From assembly GCF_024609245.1 (NCBI RefSeq), contig NZ_JANJYH010000001.1, forward strand, positions 496,001 to 560,000: DNA of 64,000 nucleotides, read 5' to 3'. Positions 16,958-25,014 of the stretch are shown here, one piece after another. Origin of the DNA: Haloarchaeobius sp. FL176. Its GTDB lineage: Archaea > Halobacteriota > Halobacteria > Halobacteriales > Natrialbaceae. Under the pieces are notes generated by a model that was not told the DNA's origin, did no database searches, and worked only from the letters and a program-made list of their open reading frames with translations. How positions within the stretch are numbered: the stretch's first letter is position 1; the number at the start of each line of letters is the position of its first letter. The translations under genes and the position numbers were made by a program.

Positions 16958-19423
16958 ATGCGACAGACACGACGTGACTGGTTGAAGGGGAGCAGTGCAG
17001 TCGCCGCGAGCCTGGGGCTCGCGGGCTGTGCAGGGATGTTCGGTGCGGACGAGACCGACGACGGGACCGAGACACCCACCGACGAGCCGGTGACTGGGAC
17101 AGACCAGTCCGGCGGCGGTGGCAGCGACCTCGTCGCGACCGACGTCGCCGTCGCCGCCGAGTGGAACGCGATGCGGACCCGGCTCTGGAACGCGGTCTCC
17201 CTCGGCCACGCGGGGAGTCCGGAGGCCGGCGCTGGTGTCGCCCAGTCCACGTTCGCACGCTTCGAGGAGGCCTCGGGCGAGCACAACGCACACGAGGCGC
17301 TCGAATCGACGAGCGAGACCGCCTACGAGGAGTTCGAGAGCGCTCTCGGCGAGCTTCGGACCGCTGGCCTCGACGCCGGCGACGTGGGCCGTGCGAGCGA
17401 AGCGGCCTCCATCGGGAGCGACCAGCTCCACAGCGCCCAGCGGACGCGTGTCGGTGACGCCGCGGCACAGGCGCTCGACCTCCAGGCGCTCGGCGCACGC
17501 GTCGCCGACGCCGCGATGCTGGCCGACGCCGGCGCGTTCGAGGGTGCAGCGACCATCGCCGAGGGCGTCCTCGCCCGGTTCGAGAACGCGCCGGTCCACG
17601 GCGCGCTGGAGGACGCCGAAGGCGACGCCTACGCCCGGTTCGAGGGCGGCATCGAGGGGGTCATCGAGTCCGCCGGGAGCGAGGACGCCGAGTCCGTCCG
17701 CACCGACGCCGAGACCGCCCTGACCGCCGCCATCGACGGCTCCTACCGCGTCGCACCCGCCGAATCCGTCGCCGGCAGCGGCCACGTCGCGGTCTTCCAG
17801 GCGCTCGGCTGGGACGCCGCCGCGCTCTCGCGGATGGGTGGTCCATCGACCGAGTTCGCGCACGCCGCCGCGCTCACCGTCTATCGGGCTCGGGTCCGCG
17901 ACGCGGTCCGGCTGTACGAGGCCGGAGAGACCGACGCCGCGAAGGCCGCCGTCGAGGCCGTGTTCGCACACTTCGAGGGGGCTCGTGCCCACGAGGCGCT
18001 CGAGGAGGCCAGCGAGGACGCCTACCACCAGTTCGAGGAAGAGGGGCTCGCCGCGCTCTCGACGGCCATCGACGAAGGCGACGACGAGGGCGTCCAGACC
18101 GCCGTCGAGACCGTCGACGACGCGCTCCTGACCGGTATCGAGGCCCTCGGCACCGGCGACGAGCCGGCGCTGCTCGAAGCCGGCTACTTCCGCGCCCGAC
18201 TCGCCGACGCCGTCGAACGGTACGACTCCGGCGAGGCCGCCGCCGCTGCAGCGGTCGCCAGCGGGCTGTTCGAGACGTTCGAGCGCGACGAGGCCGGGTT
18301 CCACGAGACCCTCGAACACACCAGCGAAGACCTCTACCACGCGTTCGAGGAGGAGCACCTGGACGGGCTGATCACCGCGTTCGAGGCGGGGGACGACGCG
18401 GCCGTCGAGACTCACGCCAGCGGCGCGATGGAGGCGCTGCTCTCCTTCGAGACGACCGCGGGCTCGACCGCGCAGGTCAGCGCCGTCGAGAGCGGCTACA
18501 TGGCTGCCCGTGGCTTCGACGCACGCGCGCTCGCCGTGGCCGGCGCGAACGACCGCGCCGCCACGGCGCTGGAGGACGCCTTCGGTCACTTCGAGGCCGG
18601 TGCCGGCGGCTTCCACGAGGCGCTCGAGCACGCCGACCACGAGCTGTACGAGTCCTTCGAGGGCGCACTCTCCGACGCCCGGAGCACGGCCGGCTCCGGC
18701 GACCCGACTGGGGCCGTCCGGACGTTCAACGACCGCGCCGTCGAGGCCATCTACACCGTCGTCTCGGCCGCCGGCGGCTCCCAGAGCGCGGTCGCGGCCG
18801 GCATCGTCGAGGACGCGTTCGCCCGATTCGAGGACGCACGGGTCCACGAGGCGCTGGAGGAGGCCGACCACGACGCCTACGAGGGCTTCGAGGCCACGCT
18901 CGGCGACCTCGGCACAGCCGTCGAGGAGGGCGGCGTCTCGGCTGCTGCGAGCGCCTTCGCAGACGCCTCGCTCCGCGCACAGTTCGCCGTCGCCGGCGCA
19001 TCCGACGCCGCACCGGTCGGCGAGTCCGACTCCGGGAGCGAGACCGAAACCGAGCTCGCGGGCGGCCCGAACGTCGTCGAGGGTGTCCCCGAGGACGCCG
19101 ACCACGTCGTCGACATGACCGCGGTCGCGTTCGAGCCTGCGGAACTCACGGTCTCGCAGGGCGACACCGTCGCCTGGACCCACGTTGGCGGCGAGGCCCA
19201 CTCCGTCACCGCCGCCGAGGACGAGATTCCGGACGGTGCGACGTACTGGTCGTCCGGTGACTTCGACAGCGAGTCGGCCGCCCGCGAGGGCTGGGAGAAC
19301 GGTGAGGGTGCGGTGCAGTCCGGGCAGTCCTACGTCCACACGTTCGAGACGACCGGCGAGCACGCCTACGTCTGCATCCCGCACGAGGCCGCCGGGATGG
19401 AGGGCACCGTCGTCGTCGAGTGA
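16958..19423 (+). CDS. Lipoprotein with six HExLE/YxxFE helical units (DUF5059-like) and a C-terminal halocyanin domain
   Basis: An 821-residue exported protein. RRDWLKGSSAVAASLGLAGC is a Tat signal with a lipobox Cys at 24, followed by an Asp/Thr linker to about residue 58. Residues 60-680 contain six units with the pattern [FL]xxFE ... HExLE ... [AL]YxxFE; the His residues are 112, 214, 345, 449, 553 and 630 (unit 2 has HGALE). From memory this region corresponds to DUF5059. Residues 710-821 form a blue-copper halocyanin domain with His748, Cys806, His809 and Met814 as probable copper ligands. It would sit on the outer face of the membrane. The metal-type operators upstream, the repeated His/Glu/Tyr sites and the cupredoxin together suggest iron binding with electron transfer; that is inference. 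Confidence 0.85.
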   Translation: MRQTRRDWLKGSSAVAASLGLAGCAGMFGADETDDGTETPTDEPVTGTDQSGGGGSDLVATDVAVAAEWNAMRTRLWNAVSLGHAGSPEAGAGVAQSTFARFEEASGEHNAHEALESTSETAYEEFESALGELRTAGLDAGDVGRASEAASIGSDQLHSAQRTRVGDAAAQALDLQALGARVADAAMLADAGAFEGAATIAEGVLARFENAPVHGALEDAEGDAYARFEGGIEGVIESAGSEDAESVRTDAETALTAAIDGSYRVAPAESVAGSGHVAVFQALGWDAAALSRMGGPSTEFAHAAALTVYRARVRDAVRLYEAGETDAAKAAVEAVFAHFEGARAHEALEEASEDAYHQFEEEGLAALSTAIDEGDDEGVQTAVETVDDALLTGIEALGTGDEPALLEAGYFRARLADAVERYDSGEAAAAAAVASGLFETFERDEAGFHETLEHTSEDLYHAFEEEHLDGLITAFEAGDDAAVETHASGAMEALLSFETTAGSTAQVSAVESGYMAARGFDARALAVAGANDRAATALEDAFGHFEAGAGGFHEALEHADHELYESFEGALSDARSTAGSGDPTGAVRTFNDRAVEAIYTVVSAAGGSQSAVAAGIVEDAFARFEDARVHEALEEADHDAYEGFEATLGDLGTAVEEGGVSAAASAFADASLRAQFAVAGASDAAPVGESDSGSETETELAGGPNVVEGVPEDADHVVDMTAVAFEPAELTVSQGDTVAWTHVGGEAHSVTAAEDEIPDGATYWSSGDFDSESAAREGWENGEGAVQSGQSYVHTFETTGEHAYVCIPHEAAGMEGTVVVE
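17252..18892 (+). repeat. Six degenerate protein-level repeats in the DUF5059-like region
   Basis: The repeat cores lie at residues 99-127, 205-229, 336-360, 438-464, 542-568 and 621-645 of the lipoprotein. Each has [FL]xxFE, then H[EG]xLE after 4-8 residues, then [AL]YxxFE after five more. Distances between cores are about 80-130 residues. DNA identity between units is low, so the duplications are old and the residues have been kept by selection. Confidence 0.7.
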
Positions 19424-19462
19424 CGCGGCGAAGAAACACTCGAACCGCCGGTCGGGCGCGAC

Positions 19463-19894
19463 TCAGTACTCGAACTCGGTGTCGACCGCGCCGGCGTTCT
19501 CGGTCATCACGACCGCCGCGGTGCTGTACTGGAGCACCTTCTGCATGTCCCCGTCGAGGTCGAACTCGCCGCTCATCATCCCCTCGATGGGGTCGGCCTC
19601 GCCGTGGATGAGCCGCTTCCAGTTCGTGTAGCTCCCGCGGAACGCGAAGCCCCAGTCCACGGCGTTCTCGCCGTCGACCATACGTGCCGCGGTACACTCG
19701 CCGTCCTCCAAATCCACGTAGAGGTGGATGGCGTCGCCGTCGTACGTGTCGTCGGGCTCGATGACGAACAGGAACGAGCCGTCGAACCCGACGCCCCAGC
19801 CCTCGCCGACCTCGCTGTACCGGTCGGACTCGTTCAGCTGCTCGCGCCACTCCGTGATCCACTCGTCCGCCTCGCTGGGTAGTGCGATGGCCAT
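19463..19894 (-). CDS. SCP2-like sterol-carrier domain protein
   Basis: A 143-residue protein from ATG 19894 (MAIALPSEADEWITEW); the longer frame to 20143 runs through the divergent gene's promoter and is not credible. FRGSYTNWKRLIHGEADPIEGMMSGEFDLDGDMQKVLQYSTAA matches the SCP2 fold, in which a hydrophobic tunnel holds a lipid or acyl compound. In archaea such stand-alone SCP2 proteins have no fixed function. It converges on the halocyanin gene and is divergent from the small membrane gene at 20004. Confidence 0.8.
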   Translation of the reverse strand: MAIALPSEADEWITEWREQLNESDRYSEVGEGWGVGFDGSFLFVIEPDDTYDGDAIHLYVDLEDGECTAARMVDGENAVDWGFAFRGSYTNWKRLIHGEADPIEGMMSGEFDLDGDMQKVLQYSTAAVVMTENAGAVDTEFEY

Positions 19895-20003
19895 GCCGTC
19901 GGGTTCTCCCGCATCGGCCTTACCCCTTCCCCCGGACGGAGTGGTGTCTTTGATCGGGGGTGACAGCACAGGATTCTTGCGGATGGCTCGGTGATTCCCG
20001 GGC

Positions 20004-20249
20004 ATGTCCGACGCTGCACTCCGTCGTACGCTTCGACGGTGTACCGCCCTCCTGCTGATTCCGCTCTCCCTCCGCGTCGTCCAGTTCCGGAACTTCCACG
20101 CCGAGAACGGCGTGGACTGGCGGCTCATGCCGGAACTGTTCACCTCGACGCTGCCGTGGTTCGTGATCCTGGCTGCCGCGGCCTACCTCGTCGGGTCGGT
20201 GCTCGCGGCCTTCGTCCCCGAGAACCCGCCGACGGCAGGGACGGACTGA
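20004..20249 (+). CDS. Small membrane protein of unknown function
   Basis: An 81-residue protein: a basic N-terminus (RRTLRRC), a hydrophobic segment at about 14-24, a polar stretch with FRNFHAENGVDWRLMPELFTSTL, and a second helix at about 50-70 (PWFVILAAAAYLVGSVLAAFV). The composition and codon use are haloarchaeal. It is divergent from the SCP2-like gene and converges on the DNA methyltransferase gene. I do not recognise a family. Confidence 0.65.
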   Translation: MSDAALRRTLRRCTALLLIPLSLRVVQFRNFHAENGVDWRLMPELFTSTLPWFVILAAAAYLVGSVLAAFVPENPPTAGTD

Positions 20250-20290
20250 CGCCGACGCGGACACGGAGCCGTTTCCCCGACCGCCCACCC

Positions 20291-20962
20291 TCAGTCGCCG
20301 TCCGCCGAGAACACCAGGCAGTACGAGTGGTCGTAGCCGTAGCCGAAGACGCCGTCGCCGTCGTCCGCGCCCTCCCAGCCGACGACGACCTCGCCGGCGA
20401 AGTCGAGCATGGCCGCACCGCGCTCCGCGACGTCCCACGCGAGCGTCGTCACCCGGTCCTGGTACTTCATGTTCGAGACGTCGACGACGACGGTCCCGTC
20501 AGTCGCGAGCACGGCCCCGATACGCTCGAACGCCGTCTCCACGTCGTCGAGGTACTCGTCGTAGCTGCTCTCACCGGCGTAGTTCCGGAACGGGTTGCGG
20601 TCGTCGGTCCGCTCCATGAACGGCGGCGAGGTGAAACAGCAGTCTATCGCGGGGACCCACGACGAATCGAGGTCGAGCACGCTCCCCTGCCGGACGTCGT
20701 CGGGGCTCTCGATTCGCTCCCGGACGTACCCGACCCGCTCTCGCTCGTACTCGATGCCGTACGGGTCTCTGTCCATGCGCTCGGCGACTTCGAGCGTCGT
20801 CCCGAACCCCGCGAACGGGTCGAGCACGGTGTCCCCTGGCTCCGTGTGCTCGGCGAGGAACCGCTCGACGAGCGCGTCGGGCGTCCGGAACTCGTGCTCC
20901 TCGTCGAGCGGAAGTGGGCTATCGTGCTCGTACGGCAGCGAGAGGAACGTGTCCATAGGCAC
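20291..20962 (-). CDS. Small orphan DNA methyltransferase (N4/N6-type)
   Basis: A 223-residue protein. The SAM-binding DPFAGFGTTLEVAERM comes first (about residues 44-59) and the catalytic CCFTSPPFMERTDDR follows (about 107-121); TSPPF is the form usual for N4-cytosine enzymes. At this length there is little room for a target-recognition domain. The order of motifs resembles the gamma class. No restriction nuclease gene is near, so it is either an orphan methylase or a modifier of another nucleic acid. The in-frame second ATG two codons later is an alternative start. Confidence 0.82.
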   Translation of the reverse strand: MPMDTFLSLPYEHDSPLPLDEEHEFRTPDALVERFLAEHTEPGDTVLDPFAGFGTTLEVAERMDRDPYGIEYERERVGYVRERIESPDDVRQGSVLDLDSSWVPAIDCCFTSPPFMERTDDRNPFRNYAGESSYDEYLDDVETAFERIGAVLATDGTVVVDVSNMKYQDRVTTLAWDVAERGAAMLDFAGEVVVGWEGADDGDGVFGYGYDHSYCLVFSADGD

Positions 20963-20999
20963 CCAGTCCCGACGAGCGCATTGGCCGTTCCGGTTCCCC

Positions 21000-22067
21000 T
21001 CAGAACCCGTCGCAGACCGGGATGCCGACGGTCTCGTAGTCGCCGAGCCCCTCGACGACGCCGGGCACCTCCTCCAGTGAGACGGTCTCGCTGACGATGC
21101 GGCCCGGCTCCAGCTTCCCGGTCCCCATCATCCGGAATATCTCGTCGTACTCGTTCGGGGGGATGCCGTAGGCGCCGTAGAACTCCCGTTCGTCCGTGAC
21201 CATCGTGTCGACCGGGAGCGACACCTCGCCGCCCTCCTCGCTGGTGGTCATGCCGATCTGGAGGTGCTGTCCGCCTTTGCCCAGCGAGTTCACCGCGTTC
21301 CGGCAGGTCTCGGCGATGCCGAGCGCGTCCACTGCCACGTCCGCGCCGCGGGAGCTCTCGGTGAACTTCTTGACGGCCTGGGGCACGTCGTCGACCGCAC
21401 CGACCTCGACGGTGCGGTCCGCGCCGAGGTCCCGCGCTCGCGCCAGCTTCTCCGCGGAGAGGTCAACCGCGATGACGTTCGCGCCGAGAGCGTCCGCGAC
21501 GTGGACGGCGGAGAGGCCGACGCCGCCGCAGCCGTGGATTGCGACCCAGTCGCCCGGCGTCACGTCGACGCGGTGGACGAGGCCGTGGAACGCCGTGGCG
21601 AACCGACAGCCGAGCCCCGCCACGTCGACCGGGTCGACCTCTTCGGGGAGCGTGACGGCGTTGAAGTCCGCGTTCCGCACCGAGTAGTACTCCGCGAACG
21701 CGCCGGTCTGGAACGGGACGAACCCCATCGGGATGGAGGTCTCGCAGATGTTCCCGCGGCCGTCGCGGCAGTGGTGACAGCTCCCGCAGCCGAGGTTGAA
21801 CGGGTTGGTGACGCGGTCGCCGACGGCGAAGCGGTCGACGTTGTCGCCGACTTCGACCACCCGGCCGACCGGTTCGTGGCCGAACACGAGGCCGGGCTGG
21901 GGCATCACGCCGATCCACTCCCAGTCCCCGCGCCAGGCGTGCCAGTCCGACCGGCAGATGCCACAGGCCTCCGTCTCGACGAGGATGCCGTCGTCGTCCG
22001 GCTCCGGCCGGTCGACGTCCTCGACTGTCATGGGCTCCTCCGCACCCTGGAATACGACTGCGCGCAT
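21000..22067 (-). CDS. Zinc-dependent alcohol dehydrogenase
   Basis: A 355-residue medium-chain dehydrogenase. Catalytic zinc ligands are in GICRSDWHAW and FGHEPVGRV; the structural-zinc lobe is CGSCHHCRDGRGNIC; the Rossmann loop is IHGCGGVGLSAVHVADALGANVIAVD, whose final Asp favours NAD. It should oxidise an alcohol or sugar-derived polyol. The gene lies 126 bases downstream of the aldehyde dehydrogenase gene on the same strand but has its own TATA element, so it may be expressed together with, or separately from, the dehydratase-dehydrogenase pair upstream. Confidence 0.94.
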   Translation of the reverse strand: MRAVVFQGAEEPMTVEDVDRPEPDDDGILVETEACGICRSDWHAWRGDWEWIGVMPQPGLVFGHEPVGRVVEVGDNVDRFAVGDRVTNPFNLGCGSCHHCRDGRGNICETSIPMGFVPFQTGAFAEYYSVRNADFNAVTLPEEVDPVDVAGLGCRFATAFHGLVHRVDVTPGDWVAIHGCGGVGLSAVHVADALGANVIAVDLSAEKLARARDLGADRTVEVGAVDDVPQAVKKFTESSRGADVAVDALGIAETCRNAVNSLGKGGQHLQIGMTTSEEGGEVSLPVDTMVTDEREFYGAYGIPPNEYDEIFRMMGTGKLEPGRIVSETVSLEEVPGVVEGLGDYETVGIPVCDGF

Positions 22068-22091
22068 GGTCCGCGGTTCGGCAGCGACCAG

Positions 22092-22125
22092 CTTAAATGT
22101 AATGAATGTTGGTGTAAAATTTGAA
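22092..22125 (-). promoter_or_regulatory. Promoter of the alcohol dehydrogenase gene
   Basis: Read leftward, ATTTAAG (22098-22092) lies about 27 bases before the ATG at 22067 and is a good haloarchaeal TATA box for a leaderless transcript. Just upstream the word CATTCA occurs twice (CCATTCAAA and AACATTCATT), about 20 bases apart, which may be a regulator site. Confidence 0.5.
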
Positions 22126-22150
22126 TGGTGCCGTCGCTGTCGGGCGGTCG

Positions 22151-22169
22151 CACAGCCACCGGGGCTGTG
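22151..22169 (-). terminator. Possible terminator hairpin after the aldehyde dehydrogenase gene
   Basis: CACAGCC-ACCGG-GGCTGTG forms a 7-base stem with a 5-base loop 25 bases after the aldehyde dehydrogenase stop. About 25 bases further on in that direction the sequence becomes T-rich (CAAATTTTAC). It may end the upstream transcript or be incidental. Confidence 0.35.
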
Positions 22170-22193
22170 TCAACCGGGCGCGCGTTCCACGCC

Positions 22194-23711
22194 TCAGCCG
22201 AGGTTCGGCACGTCGCCGTGGTTCACCTTCACCGACTTCGTCCGACTGTAGTCGTCGAGCGCTTCCGACGCGAGCTCGCGACCCAGCCCGGACTGCTTGT
22301 AGCCGCCGTACGGCGCTGGCTCGAACAGGTCGTTGTACGTGTTCACCCAGACGGTGCCGGCCTCGAGGTCGGCGGCGACCTCGTGGGCGCGGTCGAGGTC
22401 GTTCGTCCAGACCGCCGCCGCGAGCCCGAACTCGGTGTCGTTGGCGCGGGCAACGACCTCCGCGCGGGACTCGAAGGTGAACAGCGCCGCGACGGGGCCG
22501 AACACCTCCTCGACGGCGACGGTGTCGTCGTCGCCCACGTCGCCGAGCAGCGTCGGCGGGACGAACGGTGCGTCCCCCATCTCGTCCGGCAGCTTGCCCT
22601 CGTACAGCACGGACGCGCCCTCCTGCCGGGCGGTCTCGACGTAGCCCCGGACCTCGTCCGCGTGGTCGTGGTCGACGAGGGGGCCCACGTCGGTCAGCGG
22701 CGAGAGTGGGTCGCCGACGCCCAACTCGTCGAGCCGGGCGTACAGTTTCTCGCAGAACGCCTCGCGGATCTCCTCGTGGACGAACAGTCGCGAGCCCGCC
22801 GTGCACTGCTGGCCCTGGTTGAACAGCATCGCGACGACCGCGCCCTCGACGGCGTCGTCGAGGTCCGCATCGGGGAACACGATGTTCGGGTTGTTACCGC
22901 CGAGTTCGAGCGAGACTGGGGCGAGGCGGTTCGCCGCGTTGCGCATCGCGGCCTGCCCGGCACCGGTAGAGCCCGTCAGGCTGACCTTCGCCACGTCCTC
23001 GTGGCCGGTGAGCGCGTCGCCGACGACGCTGCCCGCGCCCGTCACGACGTTGACCGTCCCGTCGGGCAGCACCCGGTCGAAGATTCTGGCGAGTTCGAGC
23101 GTCGACAGGGCGGCCCGGGAGGACGGCTTGTAGACGACGCTGTTGCCCGCCGCCAGCGCGGGCCCGAGCTTCCACGCGACGAACATCGCGGGGAAGTTCC
23201 ACGCGCTGATGCAGCCGACGACGCCGTAGGGCTCCCGGCGCGTGTAGATGTGCTTGTCGTCGCCCGAGGGCGGGCAGCGCCCCGAGTCGGCGGTGCGGGC
23301 GAGGCTCGCGAAATGTCTGAGCTGGTCGACGACGATGGTGTTGTCCACCAGCAGCGAGTGCTTGTTCGGCTTGCCCACCTCGAGCGAGTCCAGCCGGGCG
23401 ATGCTCGTCTTCTCGTCCGCGACGATGTCGGCGATCTCGTGGAGGAGTTCGGCGCGTTGCTGTGGCGACTTCTCGCCCCACCGACCCTCGAACGCCGCTC
23501 GGGCCGCCGCGACCGCGCGGTCCACGTCGGTTCGCGTGCCCTGCTGGACCTCGGCCAGCGGCTCGCCGGTCGTCGAGTCGTGCGTCGTCTGCGTCTCCCC
23601 GCCGTCGCTCTCGACCCACTCGCCGCCGACGAGGTGGCCGTACACCGCCTCGCCAACGACGTCGTCGGCGACTGAACGGTGCTTCTCGAGGACGTCCTCG
23701 GGGAGACTCAT
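22194..23711 (-). CDS. NAD(P)-dependent aldehyde dehydrogenase
   Basis: A 505-residue ALDH-superfamily enzyme of usual length. The general base Glu is in SLELGGNNPNIVFPDADL and the catalytic Cys in NQGQQCTAGSRLFV; CISAWNFPAMFVAWKLGPALAAGNSVVYKPS is the cofactor-binding entrance. Its start codon overlaps the stop of the enolase-superfamily gene (ATGA at 23708-23711), so the two are co-translated. Together with that dehydratase and the alcohol dehydrogenase it suggests a sugar-acid or polyol oxidation route, in which it would oxidise an aldehyde such as a semialdehyde; the exact substrate is inference. Confidence 0.94.
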   Translation of the reverse strand: MSLPEDVLEKHRSVADDVVGEAVYGHLVGGEWVESDGGETQTTHDSTTGEPLAEVQQGTRTDVDRAVAAARAAFEGRWGEKSPQQRAELLHEIADIVADEKTSIARLDSLEVGKPNKHSLLVDNTIVVDQLRHFASLARTADSGRCPPSGDDKHIYTRREPYGVVGCISAWNFPAMFVAWKLGPALAAGNSVVYKPSSRAALSTLELARIFDRVLPDGTVNVVTGAGSVVGDALTGHEDVAKVSLTGSTGAGQAAMRNAANRLAPVSLELGGNNPNIVFPDADLDDAVEGAVVAMLFNQGQQCTAGSRLFVHEEIREAFCEKLYARLDELGVGDPLSPLTDVGPLVDHDHADEVRGYVETARQEGASVLYEGKLPDEMGDAPFVPPTLLGDVGDDDTVAVEEVFGPVAALFTFESRAEVVARANDTEFGLAAAVWTNDLDRAHEVAADLEAGTVWVNTYNDLFEPAPYGGYKQSGLGRELASEALDDYSRTKSVKVNHGDVPNLG

Positions 23712-24802
23712 CCGACGACACCTCCGTCGAGTTCGACGCCGAGTCCGGGACCGTCCGGTGGCGTCACGTAGCCGTCCTCGTGGTGGATGGTCTCGGCGAG
23801 CGGGAAGTCACGCACCTCGGGCGTCCACGGCGGCTCGATGGGGAACTCGCACCAGGGCGAGCCCGCGGCAGCCATCACGTGCAGGTTCGCCGCGAAGCCG
23901 ATGCCGTTCGTCCACGTGTGCGGAACGAACGCGACGCCCTGCTCGGCGGCTGCCTCCGCGACGCTCACCCCCGCACGGATGCCGGTCGCGAGCGCGGCGT
24001 CGGGCTGGAGCACGTCGAGCGCGTCGTGTTCGAGGAACCGGTACAGCTCCCCGGGCCGGTCGTTGAACTCCCCGCCGGCGATCGGCACGTCCGTCGCCGC
24101 GCGGAGCCGCGCGTAGCCCTCGTAGTCGTGTCTCGGCAGCGGCTCCTCGAACCACTCGATGTCGCCGATGTCCTCCAGTTCGCGGGCGACCGCGAGGGCG
24201 TCCTTGTAGCGCCACTGCTGCTCGTTCGCCATCACGCGGACCGCCCAGCCCTTGTTCGCGTCGACCATCAGCGGCAGGTCGGGAAACGACTCGCGGACCG
24301 CGCGGACGACCTCGACGTCTTCTGTCTCGGCGACCCGGAGTTTGACCGCCTGGAAGCCCTCGTCGACGCGCTCTTGCACGTACTCGATGCGCTCGTCGGC
24401 GTCCTGCACCTCGCCCGTGCTCGCGTAGCACGGGATCGGGTCGCCGCTCCCGCCGAGGAGTTCGTACACCGGTTTCCCGGCGTCCTTGCCGATGATGTCC
24501 CACAGCGCGAGCTCGATGTGCCACGGGCGGGGCCCGATGAGGTCGATGCTCTCGAGCTTCCGCCGGATTGTGTCCACGTCGTGTGGGTCCTCACCGGTGA
24601 GAAAGAGCGACAGCGGCCCCTCGTAGGAGAGCCCGCCCGCGAAGCTCGGGCTGGCACAGCGCCCGGTGATTCCCTCGTCGGTCTCGACCTCGAACAGCTC
24701 GACCTCGTGGCTGGACTGCGGGTAGCCCGGGATCCACGTCGGCTCGAAGTGACCGTCGAGCTGGTGGCTGAGGTGGTGCTGGGTGACGCCTGTTATCTGC
24801 AT
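23708..24802 (-). CDS. Mandelate racemase/muconate lactonizing enzyme family (sugar-acid dehydratase-like)
   Basis: A 364-residue enolase-superfamily enzyme; ATG 24802 (MQITGVTQHH) is preferred to one ten codons upstream. AVKLRVAETED carries the KxR/K-type base, VDANKGW, WFEEPLPRHDY and GGEFNDRPGE carry the three metal ligands (Asp, Glu, Glu), and PHTWTNGIG provides the His of the mandelate-racemase subgroup dyad. This subgroup dehydrates aldonic acids such as gluconate, xylonate or mannonate. Its coupling to an aldehyde dehydrogenase suits a pentonate or hexonate pathway, but the substrate cannot be read from the sequence. Confidence 0.88.
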   Translation of the reverse strand: MQITGVTQHHLSHQLDGHFEPTWIPGYPQSSHEVELFEVETDEGITGRCASPSFAGGLSYEGPLSLFLTGEDPHDVDTIRRKLESIDLIGPRPWHIELALWDIIGKDAGKPVYELLGGSGDPIPCYASTGEVQDADERIEYVQERVDEGFQAVKLRVAETEDVEVVRAVRESFPDLPLMVDANKGWAVRVMANEQQWRYKDALAVARELEDIGDIEWFEEPLPRHDYEGYARLRAATDVPIAGGEFNDRPGELYRFLEHDALDVLQPDAALATGIRAGVSVAEAAAEQGVAFVPHTWTNGIGFAANLHVMAAAGSPWCEFPIEPPWTPEVRDFPLAETIHHEDGYVTPPDGPGLGVELDGGVVG

Positions 24803-25014
24803 AGTGAACCTCTCGCACGCCAGCCCCCTCAACCTTCAGACGAACTGGTCGAGTTCTTCGACGACGCCCGACACGGCCCGGTGGTCCGAGCCGTCTGTCA
24901 CGTCCGTGGCGGCGCTCGCCGGGCTGAAAGTAGTTCGACCGTCCTCGTCCGTGTGATTAAACCGGAGGGCGTGGGGACGAAACGCGTAAATCGTCGCGGA
25001 GCGACACTGCCCGT

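Noticed and set aside
22101-22130. Two copies of CATTCA before the alcohol dehydrogenase gene as a regulator site
   Set aside because: Kept only as a remark in the promoter entry; six-base words this short can arise by chance in AT-rich DNA.
24838-24960. Protein-like run on the minus strand ending in TGA at 24836-24838 (VTDGSDHRAVSGVVEELDQFV) and one on the plus strand in the same place
   Set aside because: No start codon in the minus frame, and both strands look coding because GAC/GTC codons are complementary; promoters of two genes overlap this stretch.
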